DNA of 64,000 nucleotides from an uncultured Winogradskyella sp. (lineage in GTDB: Bacteria; Bacteroidota; Bacteroidia; Flavobacteriales; Flavobacteriaceae). The translations under genes and the position numbers were made by a program. The stretch covers positions 372,001 to 436,000 of the forward strand of contig NZ_CANLYI010000002.1 of NCBI RefSeq assembly GCF_947495255.1, read 5' to 3'. Below the pieces are notes generated by a model. The model was not told the origin of the DNA. It saw only the letters and a program-made list of their open reading frames with translations, and did not search any database. Shown one piece after another: positions 54,852 through 64,000 of the stretch; position 1 is the first letter of the stretch; every line of letters begins with the position of its first letter.

Positions 54852-55768
54852 AATTTTAGTAAAATAATTGCCTGTTTACGGCGGTTTCCGAATGTTTTTA
54901 GTAAAAAGCAGCATTATATTTTAAATTTTAAAAAGCTATAAACTCTGCTAAGTCTTGTAAACACTATGTTTATTTAAAAATCGAATATATGTAACATCGC
55001 GCAGCGTGTTACCCTCTTGCTTTTCGATTCCTTCATTTTATTTCAGGATCTTCAAACTTTTCAACTAAGGCTGAAAAGCAATACTTCGACTTCTAACTCC
55101 ATTATATTTTTTAGTAATAAAGTGAAGTTAATTATTTATAAACAACTGACAATCATTTAAGTAAACTAATTTTTAAAATCATTTTAGATGACTTTATTTG
55201 ATGTAATTTGACAAACGTTTTCCTTCTAAAGACACCTACTTATTATATCTTGAGCGTTTTCCTTTTCTTTTGGTGTTGAATTCTATGTGCTTTGATGATT
55301 ACCAAGTTTATTTATAGCAAAATGATACAGATTAGCGTCCAATTCAATTTCAGTCACTTACCTCCCATAGCGCCATCGCCGTTACCTTTTCAGTAACCGA
55401 CTCTAAAATTGTGAACGAGTAAGAACTTATAAAAGTGAGTGAGCGAACGGTTATGCAGTTCGTCTCGAGCAGAATTTTAAACTTTGTGTAGTAAATGGTA
55501 GTGGTGATCTTTTTACTTGGCGAACGCTGTGGCTTTTTCTGCGATACGTTTAAAGGCTTTTCTAGATTAGCGAAGACCTTCACCCACTTGTTTTCGCATC
55601 ACAAAAAATTGTCGCAAGAAATATCAACATATTGGTTATTACACCTATATATTATTTAGGAATAGACTAAAAGAGGAATCCTTAAAAAATATTGGATTGA
55701 ACGCTATATCTCGCAAGTATTAGTTTTATTATACCTCCTCCAAATAATGATAACGATACATTTTTACA
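54852..55768. other. 917-bp gene-poor segment of the mobile element
   Basis: No convincing gene is seen. A 77-codon minus-strand open frame at 55350-55583 has no recognisable start context or family. The stretch contains an inverted repeat at 54991-55012 and another at 55444-55462 (CGAAC / GTTCG). Base composition between about 55350 and 55570 is less AT-rich than its surroundings, which may mark a decayed gene or foreign DNA. Confidence 0.5.
54991..55012. other. Inverted repeat, candidate oriT near the mobilisation gene
   Basis: GTAACA and TGTTAC are perfect 6-bp arms around a 10-nt GC-rich centre (TCGCGCAGCG). It lies 140 bp upstream of the BfmA/BtgA start, where an oriT would be expected. 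No nic-site consensus was recognised. Confidence 0.35.
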
Positions 55769-56248
55769 TTAGTTCTTAATTACCTTTTTCACAGCGACAT
55801 TTCCTTCAGTATCCACAATTCTTAGCATATAAATCCCTGTTAATAGAGAACTTACTCTTAACTCATTTACACTTTGATTTTTAATTTCCATTACTTTTTT
55901 TCCTGTCAGGTCAAACAATTCTATTATAGAAATTACTTTATTTGATGTGATATGGACAACATCTTTTGTTGGATTTGGATAAGTCATAAAGTTTGAGAAA
56001 TCAGACTCTTCTAAACTTAAAGTTTCTGAAAAACTATAAGCAAAAGTATCTGAATTGAAAGTTACGTCATATGTGCCAGCAGTTGTTGGTATATTATTCT
56101 GACTATCAACAACAACTGTCCCTGAAGGAAAGTCAGTTCCACCCCAATTATAAGGTAAATCCCATGCATTATTACCTCTAAACTTTGTAGATCTTATAAT
56201 CAATACTACATTTTCAATTGTCAAATTGATTCCATCTCCAAAAGTCAT
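55769..56248 (-). pseudogene. Truncated binding-module/T9SS protein remnant
   Basis: The 159-codon frame has no signal peptide. The N-terminal 70 residues match the starch-binding-like repeat of the next gene upstream (FGDGINLTIENV ... KFRGNNAWDLPYNWGGTDFP ... GTYDVTFNSDTFAYSFSE). The C-terminal 75 residues form a T9SS type A sorting domain (FMTYPNPTKDVVHITS ... TGIYMLRIVDTEGNVAVKKVIKN). A secreted T9SS protein needs an N-terminal signal, so this is almost certainly the 3' remnant of a larger gene. An in-frame TAG lies two codons before its first ATG. Confidence 0.7.
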
Positions 56249-56251
56249 GTT

Positions 56252-56345
56252 CTAAACACTATTTAAAGAGGTTATTCCAGATCCATCGCCTTCTTTTATT
56301 CTAATTGCAAAACCTCTAATGGCTACAGAACTTCTTAATACTTTT
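56252..56345 (-). pseudogene. Remnant resembling a GH97 C-terminus
   Basis: Read in the same frame as the T9SS remnant, these bases give NKKVLRSSVAIRGFAIRIKE then GDGSGITSLNSV and a TAG stop. The segment GFAIRIKEGD matches [10 protein letters not shown] at the C-terminus of the intact GH97 gene in 9 of 10 positions. No signal or start is present. It is best explained as the end of a second, deleted GH97-like gene. Confidence 0.5.
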
Positions 56346-56352
56346 TTATTCT

Positions 56353-58878
56353 TTAATCCTTTATAAGTTTAAAAGTTTCTATGATACTCCCATCACTAAC
56401 TTTTGCTATATATACTCCTTTAGATATATGTGTAGCATCAATCATAATATTATTACTTTTTGGGCTTAATCTCATTATTTCTTTCCCCATAATATCCGTT
56501 ACGTATACCGTATTGATTATGGTATTTGAAGCATTAATATGCCATATGTTTGTTGTTGGGTTAGGGTAAATGTTAATTTTTTTTTCAGTAAAATTCGGCA
56601 CACTCAATTCAGCTATTGTCTGCGTAGTTAAACTCTGACGACTACAATTTGTAACTGTAAGAGTAACTGTATAAGGGCCTGAACCATCATAAGCATGTTG
56701 TGGGTTTTCCTCAACAGACATAGTTCCATCACCAAAATCCCATAAATAACTTATTCCGTTTGTAGAATTATTTGTAAATGAAACTGTATTCTCCGTTGTT
56801 TCATAATCAAATATTGCCTCAGGATCAAAAGCACCTACATTCCAGTCTTCAAAATCATCATAAACAATTGATTTGACAATTGCTTTTACTTGGTTAGCTA
56901 TTGCCTCATCTAATGTACTGTTGAATGTAATTAATGTTGGATCCTTACGAAAAATTACTGTGTTAAACGTTACAGCAGACACATATGAACCTACCAACGT
57001 TGGATGACTTTCATCATCTACATAAAGATCAATTTCCGGATGTAATTCTCTTATTTCACGTCTTACTCTACCTACAGGTGAGAGCATGGCATCATTATCA
57101 TTTGCCATTTGGGTATAACGCAACTGTAACCGTTCATCCATACCTAGATAAGTACACATTTCTGGTATGGTTGGACAATTCTGAGCATCACCATTCTCTC
57201 GACCCCAAGTTTGATAGAAAAACAAATCTGCACAAGGGCTATAATCACGAACCATATCTACAAGCAGTGTTGCAAATGCAAATGTATGTGTTGCCACAAA
57301 GTCATCTTCTAGAGCAGGACGCTGGCTTTGATCCTGAAGTACCACATAATCCCAATTTCCTTCCTGGATTTTACCTGTTGTCCCAGAATTTTCATAATGT
57401 GATTCAAGACTTGTTCCACCAATTGTATTACTCTGTACTACTAACTCATCACCCATTGAAGCAGCCACATCTTTTAACATAAAAGGCATAGCATTATAAT
57501 AGGTATAACTATTTCCAACAAATAGAATACGTTTAGAGTTATCAAATATAGGTGTTCCACAAACGTTGATTTCATAGATAGCATACCCATTTTGCGTATT
57601 GGGTGTTACTCCATCCATTTTTAGCCAGCGAAATTCTGCATCGACATCAATAATATCAGTACGAGCACCATAATCCATATTACTTTTTTCAGTAATATCT
57701 GTCCAGGTAGAACCATCAAGAGATCCACGTAAAAAATAATGCTTTCCACTTGCTATACCCCAATCGATCGTTACGGCATTTATAGCATTTGGCGATCCTA
57801 AATCTAATGTTAAACTTTGTTCATCCTCTAATGGACTTTCCCATTTTGTACTGCTATCACCGTCTGTTGCAAGTACAGCATTTCCTGTAGATGCTGTAGT
57901 TGAAACGACTGGTATAAGTGTGCAGTTCGGAACAGATGCAGAACCAATTGGCTCACCAAAACTATAAGCTCCAGTCAATCGGTTTAATACAATGCTGTAA
58001 TCGCCTGCAGCTACATTAATATCTTCACCACTTTGTGATCCTGTGCCTGAAGGAAATCCTCCGTCTCCGCCCCATTGCACTGCCCAACTATTATCTTGCC
58101 TAAACTTAACAGCATTTGTTGTTATAGGCAAACTATTAATAACATAATGTGTACCGTCTATAGTCGTCATTACATGATCATCTGTTTGAGGATCAGCTGG
58201 CCAACCTTGAGGTGTGCCAGACCCGACAACTGCAATGCTCAGATAATCAAAAGCGTACTCTAAAGTATTAAGATTAAAAGTGACTCTATAACTGCTGTTA
58301 GATACATTAAGTGCTCCAGAACCATTAGAAACTGCTGTTCCTGAGGGGAATGTTATTGGTTCCCAGTTACCTTCTGAATAATCGTGGTTTTGACGAAATT
58401 TCACTTCTCCATCAATAGCAATACTATTTCCTAAATAATGAATTCCATCAGTAGTTCCGAGATCAACATCTACATTGTTACCACCAACGCCTGAACCCGT
58501 AAGACTTATTATTGGATAAACACTTGAAACAGTAAAACTATATTCTAATGTATTGCTATTAAAAGTCACATTATAAACACCAACTGGTGTTGAAATATTA
58601 GACCCATCAGCAACTGCTATTCCATCGGGAAAAGCACCTCCCCAATTATTAGTCCACGAATTTTCTGCTCTGAACTTTACTGATCCGCTAGTTGTCTCTA
58701 AGTTATCAATACTCCAATTGATACCATCCGTAGAACTCATTTGATTAGTATCTACTTCGCCTGCAGCGCCTGTAGGCCATCCACCAACACCATCACCAAC
58801 AATTGCCATAGAATTAAATTGTGCATTAGCAAAAAAGACGCTTAATAAGCAAATAATAAAAAAGATAGTTTTTCTCAT
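56353..58878 (-). CDS. T9SS-secreted SGNH-type hydrolase with starch-binding-like repeats
   Basis: The 841-residue protein has a signal peptide (about 1-19, ending VFFANAQ). Four SusE/F-like repeats (about 22-315) each contain MxxTDGIxWxIDN- and VKFRxxxSWxxNWGG-like motifs and a YSF end. An F5/8-type C (discoidin-like) domain (about 320-443; SSTKWESPLEDEQSLTLDLGSP) is followed by a DUF4886/SGNH hydrolase domain (about 448-660). In it, the nucleophile-Ser motif is ILFVGNSYTYYNAMPFML and the catalytic Asp/His block is YVDDESHPTLVGSY. A PKD domain (YLWDFGDGTMSVEENPQHAY) and a T9SS sorting domain finish it. An esterase acting on decorated alpha-glucan is conceivable, but the substrate is unknown. 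Confidence 0.82.
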   Translation of the reverse strand: MRKTIFFIICLLSVFFANAQFNSMAIVGDGVGGWPTGAAGEVDTNQMSSTDGINWSIDNLETTSGSVKFRAENSWTNNWGGAFPDGIAVADGSNISTPVGVYNVTFNSNTLEYSFTVSSVYPIISLTGSGVGGNNVDVDLGTTDGIHYLGNSIAIDGEVKFRQNHDYSEGNWEPITFPSGTAVSNGSGALNVSNSSYRVTFNLNTLEYAFDYLSIAVVGSGTPQGWPADPQTDDHVMTTIDGTHYVINSLPITTNAVKFRQDNSWAVQWGGDGGFPSGTGSQSGEDINVAAGDYSIVLNRLTGAYSFGEPIGSASVPNCTLIPVVSTTASTGNAVLATDGDSSTKWESPLEDEQSLTLDLGSPNAINAVTIDWGIASGKHYFLRGSLDGSTWTDITEKSNMDYGARTDIIDVDAEFRWLKMDGVTPNTQNGYAIYEINVCGTPIFDNSKRILFVGNSYTYYNAMPFMLKDVAASMGDELVVQSNTIGGTSLESHYENSGTTGKIQEGNWDYVVLQDQSQRPALEDDFVATHTFAFATLLVDMVRDYSPCADLFFYQTWGRENGDAQNCPTIPEMCTYLGMDERLQLRYTQMANDNDAMLSPVGRVRREIRELHPEIDLYVDDESHPTLVGSYVSAVTFNTVIFRKDPTLITFNSTLDEAIANQVKAIVKSIVYDDFEDWNVGAFDPEAIFDYETTENTVSFTNNSTNGISYLWDFGDGTMSVEENPQHAYDGSGPYTVTLTVTNCSRQSLTTQTIAELSVPNFTEKKINIYPNPTTNIWHINASNTIINTVYVTDIMGKEIMRLSPKSNNIMIDATHISKGVYIAKVSDGSIIETFKLIKD

Positions 58879-58930
58879 AATTTATTGGTTTAATTATTAT
58901 TAAATAGATACACCTCAAAGTGCATAGCTT

Positions 58931-62501
<3,571 letters not shown>

Positions 62502-62519
62502 GAATTGTTTTTTTAATAA

Positions 62520-63905
62520 TTATAACTGCGTAATAGAATAAATTGCTGTAGCTGAATTGTTTTGATCTACGCTAAATGTAACTTCATAAGTGCCTGCATC
62601 TGTAATATTGTGTGCTCCCGGATTATCTAAATACATAATACCATCAACAATATTTCCGCTATTTCCATCTTCAGTACCGTAATTAACTGCCCACTCATCA
62701 TTGAGTCTAAACTTTAAAGCTCCTGGTACCAAGTCTCCTGTGTATGTCCATTTTGATTGACTAAAATCGTAAGTCATATCTGTATCTGCATCCCAACCTC
62801 CTGGTGTTGCATCTCCAATAATCCCCCAAGAATATGGGACTTCGCTAACAGAATATGTAGCTGTAGTAGGATCGATATCTACAGAAAAAGCGATATTATA
62901 AAAACCTTCTGCATTTATTGTATGTGCACCTGGATTATCTAAATAGGCAACAGCATCTATAATTTCTCCACTATTTCCATCTTCGGTGCCGTAATTTGTA
63001 GACCAATCATTATTAAGTCTAAATTTTAACGCTCCAGGTGCTAACACACCAATATATTCCCACTGTTCTGTAGTGTAATTATAACTCATATCTGTATCTG
63101 CATCCCAACCTCCTGGTGTTGATGGTCCTATAATTCCCCAAGAAAATGGAACAATCGTATAACTTAGATTATTTAGGTTTACTGTTATTTGGTATGACCC
63201 AAAATCTGGGAAAGTCAAATCTCCTTCTCCTCCTAAAGCAAAATCACCACTGCTGTCCAAGCCATAAAACTCGTCAAAGTCGGGTTCTGGTGTTACCTTA
63301 AATGCTAGGCCCTGAGGCGAATTTACAGTTAAGTAGCCTTGATAAATACCAACAGAAATTGCAGATAATTTTGCCGCTGCAGAAGCATCCCAACCATTGT
63401 AGGCTCCTGGTATATAAAGTTCACCAAACGCCACCTCCGCAACATAAGGCGTTACCTGAACAGCAACGGGTTCAGAATAAACATAACGATCCATATACGC
63501 TTCAACACGAAACATTAATTCACCTTCAACATCTGGCATTAAACCTAATTCTGCTGAATAAACATTTAAATCGCTTCCCATTATTGAAGTACTCAAAACA
63601 TCTACTCCAACAGGAATTCTTACAGCATTAGACCAGCCATTTTCTCCAAAAGTATCTGCAGCTACATCTATTGCTAATGTATAAGTTACAGGTGCTTCTA
63701 TCGGAAATTCTACATCTGACCAAGATACTGTTACTACAGATTCGAAATCATTATCTGTTGAAAGTATTATAATGTTTGGTGTTGCCTCGATTGGTGCAGA
63801 AAAGCTAACGAATTCTAAATACGTTAATTCTGCATCATCTTCACAAGAAGCGAACGTTAATAGCACTAGACTAATTGTAAATAGTTTATTTATAAATGTT
63901 CTCAT
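62520..63905 (-). CDS. SusE-like starch-binding outer membrane lipoprotein
   Basis: The 461-residue protein has a lipoprotein signal (LLTFASCEDDAEL). The SusE N-terminal Ig-like domain (about 25-150; VVTVSWSDVEFPIEAPVTYTLAID) is followed by a first binding module (about 155-255; YIPGAYNGWDAS). Two SusE/F repeats of 104 residues follow, each starting WGIIGxxTPGGWDADTDM and containing GALKFRLNxxW and NYGTEDGNSG. Such repeats bind maltooligosaccharides at the cell surface. It lies directly downstream of SusD, the standard SusE position. Confidence 0.88.
   Translation of the reverse strand: MRTFINKLFTISLVLLTFASCEDDAELTYLEFVSFSAPIEATPNIIILSTDNDFESVVTVSWSDVEFPIEAPVTYTLAIDVAADTFGENGWSNAVRIPVGVDVLSTSIMGSDLNVYSAELGLMPDVEGELMFRVEAYMDRYVYSEPVAVQVTPYVAEVAFGELYIPGAYNGWDASAAAKLSAISVGIYQGYLTVNSPQGLAFKVTPEPDFDEFYGLDSSGDFALGGEGDLTFPDFGSYQITVNLNNLSYTIVPFSWGIIGPSTPGGWDADTDMSYNYTTEQWEYIGVLAPGALKFRLNNDWSTNYGTEDGNSGEIIDAVAYLDNPGAHTINAEGFYNIAFSVDIDPTTATYSVSEVPYSWGIIGDATPGGWDADTDMTYDFSQSKWTYTGDLVPGALKFRLNDEWAVNYGTEDGNSGNIVDGIMYLDNPGAHNITDAGTYEVTFSVDQNNSATAIYSITQL
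62523..63140 (-). repeat. Tandem in-frame repeat in the SusE-like gene
   Basis: Copy 1 (62829-63140) and copy 2 (62523-62828) start at the Trp codons of the WGIIG motif, exactly 312 bp apart. Long stretches such as PGGWDADTDM, NYGTEDGNSG and YLDNPGAH are identical in protein and nearly so in DNA. Confidence 0.85.
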
Positions 63906-63916
63906 AAAATTATGTT

Positions 63917-64000
63917 TTAGTAACCTGGATTTTGCTGTAAGCCTGGGTTAGCATCTAAGGCTGATGTTGGAATTGGAAATAATTTTCTAAACTCGCTTGA
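63917..64000 (-). CDS. SusD/RagB-family protein, C-terminal end only
   Basis: Reading the minus strand from the window edge gives SSEFRKLFPIPTSALDANPG then LQQNPGY and TAA (63917-63919). IP-x-SALDANPGLQQNPGY is the typical SusD C-terminus. The gene continues past 64000. It lies 11 bp upstream of the SusE-like start, so SusD-SusE-GH13-GH97 are in order. Confidence 0.85.
   Translation of the reverse strand, partial: SSEFRKLFPIPTSALDANPGLQQNPGY

Noticed and set aside
55350..55583. 77-codon minus-strand open frame in the mobile segment
   Set aside because: No recognisable domain, start context or partner; kept only as part of the gene-poor segment description.
56985..57482. 165-codon plus-strand open frame inside the SGNH hydrolase gene
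   Set aside because: The protein is composed of His/Leu/Pro-rich shadow sequence, and the minus strand has recognisable domains across the same bases.
63302..63631. 109-codon plus-strand open frame in the SusE-like gene
   Set aside because: Low-complexity Q/L/H shadow of the real minus-strand coding sequence.

Overview
The window looks like chromosomal DNA from a marine member of the Flavobacteriaceae (Bacteroidota). It is strongly AT-rich and lacks clear Shine-Dalgarno sequences. It carries SusC/SusD-type outer-membrane pairs, T9SS type A C-terminal sorting domains, GLPGLI-family proteins, lipoproteins with a Cys soon after the signal, and a few promoters resembling the Bacteroidota -7 box TAnnTTTG. 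No species is assigned.

Region 1 (about 1-21.7 kb) is mainly core genome. It starts with the 3' end of a surface protein, then an outer-membrane barrel protein and two GLPGLI-family proteins. These lie divergent from a histidine kinase/response regulator pair (kinase and regulator overlap by 8 bp). Next come a deoxynucleoside kinase, an APP1/DUF2183 phosphatase-like protein, an FAD-dependent oxidoreductase, fabD-lspA, an exported amidohydrolase, galE and a DegT-type aminotransferase, waaA (Kdo transferase, divergent), alkB, an M20 peptidase and an Ala-rich helical lipoprotein.

Region 2 (about 21.8-52.0 kb), all on the minus strand, is a large beta-glucan (laminarin-type) utilisation locus. 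In transcription order it has a membrane sensor-regulator (propeller, Y_Y_Y, LuxR-type HTH), SusC, SusD, a PKD/CBM-like surface-glycan-binding lipoprotein and a GH16 lipoprotein. After a hairpin terminator follow a very large cytoplasmic GH149/GH94-like phosphorylase candidate, a GH17 lipoprotein, a clan GH-A lipoprotein, a GH30 lipoprotein, a GPH-type sugar transporter and a second GH17 with no signal peptide. Beyond these are a giant VCBS/FG-GAP lipoprotein, a T9SS-secreted binding protein, a DUF255 thioredoxin-like lipoprotein and a LacI regulator. The inferred scheme is surface cleavage and binding, import through SusCD, periplasmic debranching and trimming, transport to the cytosol, and then phosphorolysis. 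No GH3 beta-glucosidase is seen. A 15-bp sequence is identical upstream of SusC and upstream of the T9SS binding protein, and a shortened version lies upstream of the regulator gene, so there is a candidate operator for the whole locus.

Region 3 (about 52.2-55.8 kb) is a mobile-element segment. It holds a 3' fragment of tRNA-Leu(UAA) (a presumed attachment site), an intact tyrosine recombinase with all catalytic residues, an unrecognised protein, a BfmA/BtgA-type mobilisation protein, and a gene-poor stretch with an inverted repeat that could be an oriT.

Region 4 (about 55.8-64 kb), minus strand, is an alpha-glucan (starch/glycogen-like) utilisation locus: the SusD 3' end at the window edge, a SusE-like binding lipoprotein, a GH13 amylase lipoprotein, a SusB-like inverting GH97, and a multidomain T9SS protein joining starch-binding-like repeats to an SGNH hydrolase. 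A decayed tail downstream contains a piece resembling the GH97 C-terminus and a truncated binding/T9SS fragment. The tRNA geometry suggests the element, and possibly this locus, extends to the right beyond the window.
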